Below are positions 9,077 to 17,942 of a stretch of DNA of 64,000 bases, in pieces; within the stretch, counting starts at the first letter, position 1, and each line of letters begins with the position of its first letter. A program made the translations under genes and the position numbers. The stretch covers positions 310,001-374,000 of the forward strand of contig NZ_LBIP01000018.1 in the NCBI RefSeq assembly GCF_001280435.1, read 5' to 3'. Below the pieces are notes generated by a model. The model saw only the letters and a program-made list of their open reading frames with translations, had not been told where the DNA came from and ran no database searches. This DNA is from Mangrovimonas xylaniphaga. GTDB lineage: Bacteria > Bacteroidota > Bacteroidia > Flavobacteriales > Flavobacteriaceae.

Positions 9077-11227
9077 TTATAGGTTGACTTGCCTGTACTT
9101 AGGATATTTTACCGAGTATGAAAATTTGAAAGTATCTGTAGCGCCAGGGGAAAGTACTGTTTTCCATTCCATCAATCCTTTTTCATCATTGTACTGAGAG
9201 GTTCCGGTTTCGATGTCCTCAACTTTAATATCCTTGTTTTGGCTGATTGGAATACGGTCCATAATCACAATATCGATAGGAGTCTGTTTGTTGTTTTTTA
9301 GTTCTAGTTCATACATTTTGTTGATAATTCTATTGTTTCCTATAAAATTGGTCTTTTTAAAATCATTTACTTGATTTCGTTTCACCACCACGTTAGGATC
9401 AACCCCAAGGGATACGGTTAAGGTATCTGTAGTAGTTTGTGGGTTGATATTGGTTTTCCCTGAGTAACTGCCTTCAAAATAGATATTCGCTTCGGCGGGC
9501 AGTAAGTTGTACTGTTCCCAATTCCCAATTTTTGCTGTTAGAAAAACATTTTCGTTTAAGATAGGTGCCGCATAATAGGAATAGCTTGCCGGAATCGAGA
9601 ATTTATCAATTTCAATTACTGTGATGTCTCCGTTGGAAGGCATGCTGTAGGTCTTTTGTATTTCGAAACGCTTGTTGGTAACACCTTCTTCAATGACTTC
9701 TCCCGTAGCGGTAAGTTTTTTTGTAGAAATCATAATGACACCATCTGATGCTCTACTTCCATAGAGTCCCGAAGCTTCGCTACCCTTCAATATTTCTACT
9801 GAAGCAATACTGTTTGGTGATATATTTTCAAATTCCTTTTCGGAGATAGGAACCCCATCAAGAACATATAATGGTTCACTATAATTTGAGATTGAATTAA
9901 TTCCTCTAATATTTACGTCTAGGCCTGAAACTTTGCCTTTTAAGGTACTAACTGCTCCTGTATATGAAGTATCATCTAAATTTGCATTATCCATCATGGC
10001 CTGTACTTTGTTTGTATAACCAGGAGTATTATCAGATTTTGGCCTTATTGCATAAGCGACAACCACAGTTTCTTCAAAGGCTTCCACATCTTCCTCCAAG
10101 GCTACATTCATAATGCTGGAATGAATAGGGAGTTCTTCCGTCATCATACTCACAAAGGAAAATACAAGCTCTTTGCCTCCAGTGGTTCGCAATGTATATT
10201 TGCCATCAAAATCGGTTTGTACACCATTGCTGGTTCCTTTTTCCGTAACATTTACTCCTGGTAGAGGTAATCCATCAGCCGCTGAAGTTACGATACCAGA
10301 TACGGTTTGTACCATTGGGTTGTATTTGTAATTATAGCTTTTTGTGGCTCGTGTTCTTTCGTAATGACTATTTCGGGTTATAAATTTTAGGTATTTAGGA
10401 TCTAGATCTGGTTTTTCGTTGTTGGTGTTGGGATCGCTGGTGGAAAGCGTCACTTTTATATCGTTCCAATCTACACCCGTGTTTTGGTATACATGTGCTT
10501 TATATTGCATGTCAATGGGAGCATTGATACTGTTGGCTTTTAAATCGTAGGTAGGGAACCATCCCGCATTATTGACATTATATTTTAAAGTGATATTGAG
10601 GGCAGTTGGTATTGTGGTATTGAATTTCACTTTGATTTCTCCAGTCTGAACTTTTTCTTCAACATTATATTCTTGAAGCTGTTTTCTAATGTCTGCAATG
10701 TTGTCTTCGTAATCACTTTTCTTTTTGTAAGACTCATATATCAAAGTATTCACTTCGGTAATTCGTTGTCTGTAATACGCGGCAAATTGCTTTAGTTTTT
10801 CCAAAGAAACCACTTGCGTGTCACTACCCAAGTGGCGATTTTGTTGAATGATAGACAATTCTTCTTTATACCCAGCAATTAAATCATCTTCAAATTGAAT
10901 TTGATCCAAAATGGATTTTATTTGCTCCTGAAGGGCTTCTATTTCTTTGGTTTTTGGTTGTTTGGAAAGATAGTTGATACCATAATTGATAGAGAGAATA
11001 GAGGCGTTTTGCAAGCCTGAAACTTGAATGCTGCTTTCCTGAATATAAGGGGAAAGTTTGGAAAAGGTGTATTCCGAAGTTCCAACAGGTAAGTTTACAG
11101 TGGCAGTTCTGGTTATTTGGGCACCATCAAGGTAGACGGTGACTTCCTTTAATGAAGACTCTGTTTCATTTGTATTTGCAAAGCAAACAGCTGTAAGGAA
11201 AAGAAAAAGGATAACGTATGATTTCAT
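9077..11227 (-). CDS. MuiA-type DUF4140/DUF4139 protein with inserted carboxypeptidase-regulatory and TonB-plug domains
   Basis: The 716-residue protein starts with a signal peptide (MKSYVILFLFLTAVCFANT). Residues about 25-290 fit the mucoidy-inhibitor A pattern: LKEVTVYLDGAQITRTATV, then a coiled coil with long heptad-like helices, then the start of DUF4139 (NAGWFPTYDLKANS). Residues about 303-503 are foreign to that fold. They comprise a CarboxypepD_reg-like domain (GIVTSAADGLPLPGVNVTEK onward) and a SusC-type plug (RGINSI, PLYVLDGVPIS, IEILKG-like VEILKGSEASGLYGSRA). DUF4139 then resumes to the C-terminus. There is no TonB-dependent barrel, so it is not a transporter. The role of MuiA-like proteins in Bacteroidetes is unknown. 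The plug may be a protein-protein contact module; that is inference. Confidence 0.8.
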   Translation of the reverse strand: MKSYVILFLFLTAVCFANTNETESSLKEVTVYLDGAQITRTATVNLPVGTSEYTFSKLSPYIQESSIQVSGLQNASILSINYGINYLSKQPKTKEIEALQEQIKSILDQIQFEDDLIAGYKEELSIIQQNRHLGSDTQVVSLEKLKQFAAYYRQRITEVNTLIYESYKKKSDYEDNIADIRKQLQEYNVEEKVQTGEIKVKFNTTIPTALNITLKYNVNNAGWFPTYDLKANSINAPIDMQYKAHVYQNTGVDWNDIKVTLSTSDPNTNNEKPDLDPKYLKFITRNSHYERTRATKSYNYKYNPMVQTVSGIVTSAADGLPLPGVNVTEKGTSNGVQTDFDGKYTLRTTGGKELVFSFVSMMTEELPIHSSIMNVALEEDVEAFEETVVVAYAIRPKSDNTPGYTNKVQAMMDNANLDDTSYTGAVSTLKGKVSGLDVNIRGINSISNYSEPLYVLDGVPISEKEFENISPNSIASVEILKGSEASGLYGSRASDGVIMISTKKLTATGEVIEEGVTNKRFEIQKTYSMPSNGDITVIEIDKFSIPASYSYYAAPILNENVFLTAKIGNWEQYNLLPAEANIYFEGSYSGKTNINPQTTTDTLTVSLGVDPNVVVKRNQVNDFKKTNFIGNNRIINKMYELELKNNKQTPIDIVIMDRIPISQNKDIKVEDIETGTSQYNDEKGLMEWKTVLSPGATDTFKFSYSVKYPKYRQVNL

Positions 11228-11232
11228 GATTG

Positions 11233-11256
11233 TAGTTTTAAAGTGTCATAAAACTA
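11233..11256. promoter_or_regulatory. inverted repeat just upstream of the MuiA-like gene
   Basis: TAGTTTTA (11233-11240) and TAAAACTA (11249-11256) form a perfect 8-bp inverted repeat with an 8-nt centre, 6 bp upstream of the minus-strand start codon at 11227. It could be an operator or a 5' UTR hairpin. The remaining gap up to the terminator at 11565 is AT-rich and I see no gene in it. Confidence 0.3.
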
Positions 11257-11564
11257 TCATGGAATAGGAAAGTAAGGAAAAGGAAATGAGTTAAGGCTCC
11301 AATTTGTTTAGTGAAATGTTTTTTTCGATGAGTTAAATGGATGAAGTTTGTGTAAGAAATGGTTGTTTATGGAGGATATTTGTATTTTTAATATGTTAAT
11401 CAATTTTTTTTGCCACTAAACGATAATTTTAACAAAAAAGAGTAGGAATATGTAATTTTAAAATGGTTAAAGAATAATGTCTTATTACTCAAGAGGTTGG
11501 TTGTAAGCATTATTAAAAAGCAATTTATAGAGTTAAATTAGTTTTTAATTAGTTGTTAATTGTT

Positions 11565-11598
11565 AAAAAAGGTCTTGATGAATTTCAAGACCTTTTTT
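11565..11598 (-). terminator. rho-independent terminator of the lipoprotein gene
   Basis: AAAAAAGGTCTTGA pairs with TCAAGACCTTTTTT (11565-11578 with 11585-11598) around a 6-nt loop. It lies 28 bp past the stop of the minus-strand lipoprotein gene, and the minus strand reads into a U-run. Confidence 0.8.
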
Positions 11599-11626
11599 AT
11601 TGAATATAAAATAACAAATTGCCTTG

Positions 11627-12298
11627 TCATTTAAGCGCTTTTGCTATTTCCTCTGTGTATTTCTCGGCATTTTTAGTGACGCTCTGTGGGTCTTCAATTT
11701 TGGTAGTAACCACAGCAACCAATTGCTTACCATCAGGTTGGTCAAGGTCATATGCCACAGTTTCTAAAATAAAAGTTTTTTGGGTAACAGTTGTGGAGGT
11801 CATTGGTGTATAACTTCCATAGGTGGAGTAGGACATAGGGTGCATATAGTACCCATAAAAGCCTCCATAATACCCAGGATAGTAGCTTGGATAAGTGGCC
11901 CCTGCATAGTAACCTCCATCGGTATAGGTTTTTGAGGCCTCTTGGTAGTCTTTAATTACTGTTAAAACAACGGCATTATAGCCTTCATTTTTTAGAAAGG
12001 TTTTGAAATTTTCAAGCTCCACTTCAGTGTGCTTTTCTTCCAATTTAATGGTGGATGGTAGCACAGAATAGCTTGGAGTAGCTTTAATACCATTGCTGAT
12101 AAGTTTGTCTGCAATATCGCGTTCAAAAGCGATTCGCGCCTGATTATTATCTGTTCTGGCAATGACCAAAACATTGTTGTCCTTGATTTGGGCTACATTA
12201 TCAGATTTCCAAGAATCCAACACTTTGATACTACTTGAGCAGCCCGTAACAACAATAAACAACAATAAAACCGAAAAGATTTTTAAGGTATTTTTCAT
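11627..12298 (-). CDS. lipoprotein of unknown function
   Basis: The 223-residue product has a lipoprotein signal peptide with lipobox VTGC at residues 17-20, so it should be lipidated on Cys20 and anchored in the membrane facing the periplasm or cell surface. The mature part has a mixed alpha/beta region (residues 25-125) with a VLVIARTDNNQARIAFERDI segment. A Tyr/Gly/Pro-rich linker follows (YYAGATYPSYYPGYYGGFYG, about 130-155), then a C-terminal strand-rich part ending in an amphipathic helix. I do not recognise the family with certainty; small Bacteroidetes lipoproteins of this kind are annotated as hypothetical. It has its own terminator and an 8-bp palindrome upstream. Confidence 0.7.
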   Translation of the reverse strand: MKNTLKIFSVLLLFIVVTGCSSSIKVLDSWKSDNVAQIKDNNVLVIARTDNNQARIAFERDIADKLISNGIKATPSYSVLPSTIKLEEKHTEVELENFKTFLKNEGYNAVVLTVIKDYQEASKTYTDGGYYAGATYPSYYPGYYGGFYGYYMHPMSYSTYGSYTPMTSTTVTQKTFILETVAYDLDQPDGKQLVAVVTTKIEDPQSVTKNAEKYTEEIAKALK

Positions 12299-12327
12299 AA
12301 GAAGTTAAAAATGGATTAATAATATGG

Positions 12328-12344
12328 TTCTGGTGCCACCAGAA
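12328..12344. promoter_or_regulatory. 17-bp palindrome upstream of the lipoprotein gene
   Basis: TTCTGGTG-C-CACCAGAA is a perfect 8-bp inverted repeat around one base, 30 bp upstream of the start of the minus-strand lipoprotein gene. The one-base centre suits a dimeric repressor site better than an RNA hairpin. No regulator gene is adjacent. Confidence 0.35.
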
Positions 12345-12438
12345 TGCAAAATTTAGGTGGTAATTAAAATTACAATAAAATTTTAATAATCAGTAATTTA
12401 TGATGGTAATGTACGAATTTTATTAATCCAAATTTTCT

Positions 12439-12855
12439 CTAATCAAGAAATTTTGAGGAGAGTTCTGGTGTGGGGATCATGCACGATTGTTTTTTGCCAA
12501 ACCATTTATAGCGATTTTTGGCTATGAAATCGTATACCCAATTTCTAATGAAAGTTGGTACAATCAAAAAAATGCTCATAATTGATATTGGAAATCCTAA
12601 TTTTGAGGCAATTTTAAGTGCTGCAGTCGATTTGTAGTATATTTTATTGTTAGGCTTGTGCAGTAAAATGGAGTCTATTTTGGTTGTGTCAATACCGTGT
12701 TCTTTAATTACGGATTTTCCAATGTCACTCTGCAAGGCTGCAAATACAAACTTATTCTGTTTGTCATGTTTGATGACGTATTGTATGGAAGTGTTGCATA
12801 GGTTGCAAACTCCATCAAACAGAATCAATTCTTTATTTGCTGGCAATGTTATCAT
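12439..12855 (-). CDS. DCC-family thiol-disulfide oxidoreductase-like protein (DUF393)
   Basis: The 138-residue protein carries the family signature LFDGVCNLC at residues 12-20 (Cys17 and Cys20), followed by a thioredoxin-like pattern of a helix with basic residues and a strand (FVFAALQSDIGKSV). The family name comes from the DxxCxxC motif. A redox role is predicted but not well proven. The start codon overlaps the stop of mutS2 by 4 bp (12852-12855), so it is translationally coupled to it. There is no signal peptide. Confidence 0.82.
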   Translation of the reverse strand: MITLPANKELILFDGVCNLCNTSIQYVIKHDKQNKFVFAALQSDIGKSVIKEHGIDTTKIDSILLHKPNNKIYYKSTAALKIASKLGFPISIMSIFLIVPTFIRNWVYDFIAKNRYKWFGKKQSCMIPTPELSSKFLD

Positions 12856-15020
12856 TTTTGTCTTTGGACAAGTTCCAACTGGTCAATATTTACAGTCGTG
12901 GTAAAGATACCATAGTTTACGGTAGCCTTGTTTTTTTCTATTTTGTCAATACTTCCAACGGCTTTTCCGTCTTGCATTCTCACGCGGTCGCCAACTTTTA
13001 AAGCAACTTTTGGTTTAGCTGGTTGTTGGGCAGCTTTTTCCTTGGCTACTTTTTTCCTTTGTCGGATTTCTTCAACCTTTTTTTCTGCTTCCTGTTTTAC
13101 TTTTTGTTCTTTGGCTTTTTGTTCTTTTTTCTTTTTGGCCGAAACCTTTTTACGCTTGGAGTTTTCTATTTGCACCAATTTGAACAATTCGTCCATAAGT
13201 TGGCGCTTCTTTTTGTTCTCAAAATAGCCTTCAGACAATTCGTTTACTTTTTGACCTAAATAAATCAAGCGTTGGTTACTGTCGTATAATTCTTGATAGC
13301 TTTCCAGCTTTTTCTGGATTTTGGAATTGATTTCTTCCAATCGTTCCGCCTCATTTTGCTTTTTCTGCTCGTTGACTTTTAAGGACCTTTCGGTTTTTTC
13401 CAGTTTAGAGCGTTCCTTTTGAAGTTTAGCAATGGTTTGGTCGAACCTTACTTTACCGCGTTCAATTTTCTTCTTCGCTCTATTGATCAAACTGTACGGG
13501 ATTCCATTTTTTTGGGCAACTTCAAAAGTAAAGGAGCTTCCTGCTTGTCCCAACACCAATTTAAACATGGGCTCCAAACTCTTTTCATCGAACATCATAT
13601 TGGCGTTTTGCATGTATGGCAATTCGTTGGCCAATATTTTTAGGTTGGAGTAGTGGGTGGTTATGATGCCATACGCTTCCCGATGGTAGAACTCTTCCAA
13701 GAAGGTTTCAGCCAAAGCCCCTCCCAATTCAGGGTCACTTCCTGTTCCAAATTCATCAATCAAAAACAAGGTGCTATGATTGCATTTCTTTAGGAAGTAG
13801 TTCATTTGTTTTAGCCTATAACTATAGGTACTTAAATGATTTTCTATGGATTGATTGTCTCCAATATCGGTGAGGATTCTGTCAAACAAACAAAGAGAAC
13901 TGCGTTCATGCACAGGGATAAGCATCCCGCTTTGCAACATTACTTGCAGAATGCCTATGGTTTTCAATGTGATACTTTTTCCTCCTGCATTAGGTCCTGA
14001 AATTACTATAATCCTATTTTCAGAATTAAGTTCAATGCTTTGTGGAAATGTTTTTAGACCTTTTTTCTTGTTTGAAAGCAACAATAGTGGATGGAAGGCA
14101 TCTCTAACCGTGTAAGTTTTGGTATCATTTATTTCAGGCAAAACAGCATTCATAGATTGAGCGTATTTTGCTTTGGCAAAAACAACGTCCATTTTTACAA
14201 GAAACGCTTGATATTGCTTCAGTAGGTCCACAAATGGCCTTGTAAATTCCGTAAGGGCTTTTAAAATGCGCTCTATTTCTTCTTTTTCATCAAATTCCAA
14301 ATTATTGAGTTCCCGAACATGATGAAAGGTCGCTTCCGGTTGGATATAAATGATGCTTCCTGTTTTGCTGGTTCCCAAAATACTGCCTTTTACCTTTCGG
14401 CGGTACATGGCCTTAACAGCCAAAACCCGTTTGTTTTCAATGACACTTTCTCTGATGTCATCCAAAAAGTCCTGACTGGTATAGGCATTTAGCGCCGTAA
14501 CAAAACTTTGGTTTATTTTTCCCCTAATCAAATTAATGGCTTGCCTTATTTCGTAAAGGTGTTCACTGGCACCATCTTTAATATCCCCAAATCGATCAAC
14601 AATCGTGTTTATTTTATCGATAAGAATTTTGGTAATTTCAATGGAAGCCGCATTTTTACTAAGACTTGGGTAGTAATCCTCGAACTTCTTTAAAAACGTC
14701 AATATTTCGTTGGTGGTCACAGAGATATTTACAATTTTTTTGAAGCCATAAGGATCCAAAAAAGCCCCTTCCAAATTCAAAAATTGGAGTTCTTTTGCAA
14801 TGGAATCGAAACCATGATTAGGAATGCGGTTTTCATTATAAAAGGAGGACAAATATTCGTTGGTGAAACCTAATTCCATGTGTAAAGTCTCCTTATCTGG
14901 AAACGGCACAATTTTTAAGGTTTCAGTTTTGCCTAAATCCGTAATACAATGTTCAGATACTTGTGAGAGCACAACGTTGAACTCTATATCCTGTAATGTT
15001 TTTTTATGAATGTTTATCAT
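12852..15020 (-). CDS. MutS2-like DNA-binding ATPase lacking a Smr domain
   Basis: The 722-residue protein has the MutS2 layout: a clamp/lever region (residues 1-300) and the MutS-family ATPase with Walker A GPNAGGKS near residue 340 and Walker B LFLIDEFGTGSDPE near residue 420. A long charged coiled coil follows (residues 500-660, rich in Lys and Glu), and then a short beta-barrel-like KOW-type end (VGDRVRMQDGKAVGSIDKIE). Typical MutS2 of about 780-790 residues ends in a Smr nuclease domain; here the protein stops before it. By family it binds branched DNA or collided ribosomes; without Smr it should lack the endonuclease. It is the first gene of a two-gene operon with the DCC protein. Confidence 0.85.
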   Translation of the reverse strand: MINIHKKTLQDIEFNVVLSQVSEHCITDLGKTETLKIVPFPDKETLHMELGFTNEYLSSFYNENRIPNHGFDSIAKELQFLNLEGAFLDPYGFKKIVNISVTTNEILTFLKKFEDYYPSLSKNAASIEITKILIDKINTIVDRFGDIKDGASEHLYEIRQAINLIRGKINQSFVTALNAYTSQDFLDDIRESVIENKRVLAVKAMYRRKVKGSILGTSKTGSIIYIQPEATFHHVRELNNLEFDEKEEIERILKALTEFTRPFVDLLKQYQAFLVKMDVVFAKAKYAQSMNAVLPEINDTKTYTVRDAFHPLLLLSNKKKGLKTFPQSIELNSENRIIVISGPNAGGKSITLKTIGILQVMLQSGMLIPVHERSSLCLFDRILTDIGDNQSIENHLSTYSYRLKQMNYFLKKCNHSTLFLIDEFGTGSDPELGGALAETFLEEFYHREAYGIITTHYSNLKILANELPYMQNANMMFDEKSLEPMFKLVLGQAGSSFTFEVAQKNGIPYSLINRAKKKIERGKVRFDQTIAKLQKERSKLEKTERSLKVNEQKKQNEAERLEEINSKIQKKLESYQELYDSNQRLIYLGQKVNELSEGYFENKKKRQLMDELFKLVQIENSKRKKVSAKKKKEQKAKEQKVKQEAEKKVEEIRQRKKVAKEKAAQQPAKPKVALKVGDRVRMQDGKAVGSIDKIEKNKATVNYGIFTTTVNIDQLELVQRQK

Positions 15021-15073
15021 GGAATTCCTGCAATAAAAAGGGCAGACGAAACTATCTAAATTTTACAAGAAAG

Positions 15074-15081
15074 CAAAGTTA
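15074..15081 (-). promoter_or_regulatory. -7 box of the mutS2 promoter
   Basis: The minus strand reads TAACTTTG, an exact match to the Bacteroidetes -7 consensus TAnnTTTG, 53 bp upstream of the mutS2 start. No clear -33 TTG lies 17-23 bp further upstream. Confidence 0.4.
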
Positions 15082-15177
15082 CGTATTATGTTTTAAAAGC
15101 GGTTGCATGTTTTGAGGTGAATTGTTTTCTCAGTAATTGAATTTTAAATGCTTAGATTTGAGAATAAATTCATACGC

Positions 15178-16155
15178 ATGAAAATCAGGACACTTTTATG
15201 GCTATTTGCTGTTGGGATTTTGACAATTCAATGTCAAAAGAACTACAATGATTATGCTGAATTTAAAGCAAAGCCTTCATATATCTTACAAATGAATGAG
15301 GAGCAGCGTCCATATTTTGAAGCTTACGATAAGGCTTTGAAATTGTGGGGTACGAATTATGAAGAACTTTACGTGCCAACCAGTTTTGGTATGGCCCATG
15401 TAATCGTAAGCGGTCCAAAAAATGGTGAGCCGATTGTTTTGTTGCATGGAATGAATGCCAGTGCCACAAGTTGGTACCCCAATGCTAAAGCTTTGTCTAA
15501 AAATCATCGTGTGTTTGCTATTGATTTACTCATTGAACCAGGAAAATCTGATTTGATGGGAGAAGTGAAGGACATTGAATCGATTGTGTCTTGGTATTTT
15601 GAGATTTTTCAAAAGTTGCAACTTGAGAAGTTCAATATTATTGGAGCCTCTCGAGGAGGTTGGCTTTCGGTGAAAATAGCTTTACATGAGCAAACTAAAA
15701 TTAAGAAAATGATTCTATTAAGTCCTGCTCAGACTTTTAAATGGATTCAGCCCAGCACAGGCTTGTTGGCCAATATTATATATGCCTTGTCTCCAGAAAA
15801 AAAGCGTTTGGAGAATGTTTTGGAATCGATGTCTGCAAATGTGAAGAAGATAGATCAAACGTATATCGATCAATATTTCTTGGGGAGTCAATTGGATTCT
15901 ATCAATAGGTTTGTAGTGGATATGAAGCCCTATTCCAAAGAGGAGTTACATTCCTTGGGAATGCCTATTTTAGTATTGATTGGCGATGATGATTTGATAA
16001 ATAACGAAAAAAGTTTAGAGGTTGCCAAGGAAAATATTCCTAATATTGACGCTGAAATTATTCCGAATGCAGGTCATTTTTTATCCATTGACCAAGCAGA
16101 AATGGTGAACACCAAAATATTGGAATTTTTGGATTCAGGGTCTGAGGACAAATAA
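15178..16155 (+). CDS. alpha/beta hydrolase, lipoprotein
   Basis: I chose the ATG at 15178 rather than the in-frame ATG at 15148, because it gives a clean lipoprotein signal peptide (MKIRTLLWLFAVGILTIQC, Cys19). The 325-residue protein has the alpha/beta hydrolase fold: the oxyanion strand VLLHGMNASATSW near residue 89, the nucleophile elbow GASRGG with Ser158, an acidic residue in LIGDDD near residue 270 and His300 in NAGHFLS. It is likely a periplasmic or cell-envelope esterase or related hydrolase; the substrate is unknown. It is divergent from mutS2 and 33 bp upstream of ung. Confidence 0.85.
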   Translation: MKIRTLLWLFAVGILTIQCQKNYNDYAEFKAKPSYILQMNEEQRPYFEAYDKALKLWGTNYEELYVPTSFGMAHVIVSGPKNGEPIVLLHGMNASATSWYPNAKALSKNHRVFAIDLLIEPGKSDLMGEVKDIESIVSWYFEIFQKLQLEKFNIIGASRGGWLSVKIALHEQTKIKKMILLSPAQTFKWIQPSTGLLANIIYALSPEKKRLENVLESMSANVKKIDQTYIDQYFLGSQLDSINRFVVDMKPYSKEELHSLGMPILVLIGDDDLINNEKSLEVAKENIPNIDAEIIPNAGHFLSIDQAEMVNTKILEFLDSGSEDK

Positions 16156-16188
16156 AATATATTACCCAAAATTAAGGAAATACATTAC

Positions 16189-16854
16189 ATGGAAGTACAA
16201 TTAGAGCCTACTTGGAAAGCGTATTTAGAAGAAGAATTTAGTAAACCTTATTTTGAAAATTTAACCGAGTTTGTAAAAAATGAATATTGTCAACACATCT
16301 GCTTCCCTCCAGAAAAGCAAATATTTTCAGCCTTTGAATGGTGTCCCATTGAAAACGCTAAAGTGGTTATAATTGGTCAGGATCCCTACCACGGACCAAA
16401 ACAAGCTAACGGCCTTTGTTTTTCAGTGACCGATGGTATTGCACATCCACCGTCCTTAATCAACATTTTCAAGGAAATTGAAACCGATCTTGGAGTGCCA
16501 TATCCTGTTTCGGGTAACTTGGAACGATGGGCGCAACAAGGGGTACTGCTTTTAAATGCTACTTTAACGGTAAGGGCGCATGAAGCGGGAAGCCATCAAA
16601 ATAAGGGGTGGGAGACCTTTACGGACCAGGTCATAAAGTGCATTAGTGAACAAAAAGAGAATGTTGTGTTTTTACTTTGGGGCGGTTATGCCAAAAAGAA
16701 AATCAAACTTATAGATCAATCCAAACACCAGGTTTTAACTTCTGGACATCCATCTCCATTAAGTGCCAACAGAGGGTATTGGTTTGGAAATAAGCACTTC
16801 AGTAAAACTAACTTGCTGCTCGAGAAAGCTGGACAGGAGCGGATTGAGTGGTAA
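16189..16854 (+). CDS. ung: uracil-DNA glycosylase (family 1)
   Basis: Ung excises uracil from DNA to start base-excision repair. The 221-residue length is normal for family 1. Visible motifs are GQDPYHGPKQANGLCFSV with the water-activating Asp65, the LLLNATLTV strand near residue 120 and HPSPLSANRG with His187, which contacts the uracil. The end of the gene overlaps a small minus-strand ORF by 47 bp. Confidence 0.95.
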   Translation: MEVQLEPTWKAYLEEEFSKPYFENLTEFVKNEYCQHICFPPEKQIFSAFEWCPIENAKVVIIGQDPYHGPKQANGLCFSVTDGIAHPPSLINIFKEIETDLGVPYPVSGNLERWAQQGVLLLNATLTVRAHEAGSHQNKGWETFTDQVIKCISEQKENVVFLLWGGYAKKKIKLIDQSKHQVLTSGHPSPLSANRGYWFGNKHFSKTNLLLEKAGQERIEW

Positions 16855-16990
16855 CTTTTTTCTTTACTACCGGTATTGGTTTAACTTCCTTTTGAGATGT
16901 TTTTTTAGTGGTTTTGTTGCAACTAAAAAAGAGTAGCGCAAAATTTAATGCGACTAAAAAAGAAAGAATATAAACAATGGTTAAAAACAT
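16808..16990 (-). CDS. small single-pass membrane protein (uncertain)
   Basis: The 60-residue ORF encodes one hydrophobic segment (residues 2-24, IVYILSFLVALNFALLFFSC), followed by a Lys/Thr-rich tail (NKTTKKTSQKEVKPIPVVKK). This is a plausible membrane-anchored small protein, or one with a lipobox-like FFSC. It overlaps the last 47 bp of ung on the other strand, which lowers confidence, but most of it lies in otherwise empty sequence and the composition is protein-like. No function is recognised. Confidence 0.45.
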   Translation of the reverse strand: MFLTIVYILSFLVALNFALLFFSCNKTTKKTSQKEVKPIPVVKKKVTTQSAPVQLSRAAS

Positions 16991-17082
16991 AGGTTGGTGG
17001 TGATTGGATAAATTTTAACCTAAATTTAGGACTTTATTTTTATATAAACCCCAATTTAACGTTGATAATATATCGTTAACTT

Positions 17083-17940
17083 CTAATTAACTTTAGAAAC
17101 AAGGGTTTCATAGTCTACTTTAGAATTAATAATGTTTAAATGAAACAACTTGTTTTGAACTACTTCAACAGTTTCTTTGTCCAGATTTTCTTGTGACCAT
17201 TCGGTTAAGCTTAACCATTCCTGAACATCTTCCAATTTTTGATCATATCTTTTCGAAATAGTTTGGTCTATATTTGGAATGTCTTTAAAACCTTTGGTGG
17301 TATTATTAACGATGTCCAAAATGGTTTTAACCGTTTCTGGGTTCGTTTCCAAAAATTCATTTCTTACCGCAATCACAAAACAGGGCCAAGGTGTTGGGCA
17401 ATTGCCAACCCTTCTAAAAATACCGTTGTCTACAATGGGTTTAGTGGTGAATTTCTCCCACATAAAATAATCGGCTACATTGTTGGTGAGTCCTTCTATA
17501 GCGCCATCCAAATTGTCTATAACTTCAAACTCTAAATCCGTTTCAGGGTTCCAACCATTATTTTGCGCATTGATGTAGGCCATTAAATGAGAACCAGAGC
17601 CAAAACGACTAATGGCAGCTCTAGTGCCTTTAAGGTCTTCTATGGTTTGGTATTGGGAATCATGAGCGACATGAATTCCCCAAATAAGTGGCGATGCTAC
17701 AAAGGTTTGTACTATTTTACTCGGGTTGCCTTCAATAATATCCTTAATGATGCCTTCTGTTAAAATTACGGCCAAATCAATTTCTCCTTCACGCAAGGCA
17801 TTGCACATTTCACCTGTGCCACCAAAATAATCTTTCCATCTTAGATTGATGCCTGCATCCTTATATTCTCCATTTTTCAAAGTCAAGTACCAAGCTAAAT
17901 TAAAATGTTCCGGTACTCCACCTATTTTTACGGTCTTCAT
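17083..17940 (-). CDS. NMT1/THI5-like substrate-binding protein without a signal peptide
   Basis: The 285-residue protein has the periplasmic-binding-protein type II pattern of ABC-importer solute receptors: KIGGVPEHFNLAWYLTLKNG at the start, FGGTGEMCNALREGEIDLAV near residue 40 and GTRAAISRFGSGSHLMAYI near residue 105. No signal peptide or lipobox is visible and no permease or ATPase gene is adjacent, so it may act inside the cell as a sensor or enzyme of the THI5 type rather than as an importer receptor. It starts 2 bp after the nucleoside phosphorylase stop, as the last gene of a five-gene operon. Confidence 0.72.
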   Translation of the reverse strand: MKTVKIGGVPEHFNLAWYLTLKNGEYKDAGINLRWKDYFGGTGEMCNALREGEIDLAVILTEGIIKDIIEGNPSKIVQTFVASPLIWGIHVAHDSQYQTIEDLKGTRAAISRFGSGSHLMAYINAQNNGWNPETDLEFEVIDNLDGAIEGLTNNVADYFMWEKFTTKPIVDNGIFRRVGNCPTPWPCFVIAVRNEFLETNPETVKTILDIVNNTTKGFKDIPNIDQTISKRYDQKLEDVQEWLSLTEWSQENLDKETVEVVQNKLFHLNIINSKVDYETLVSKVN

Positions 17941-17942
17941 CT

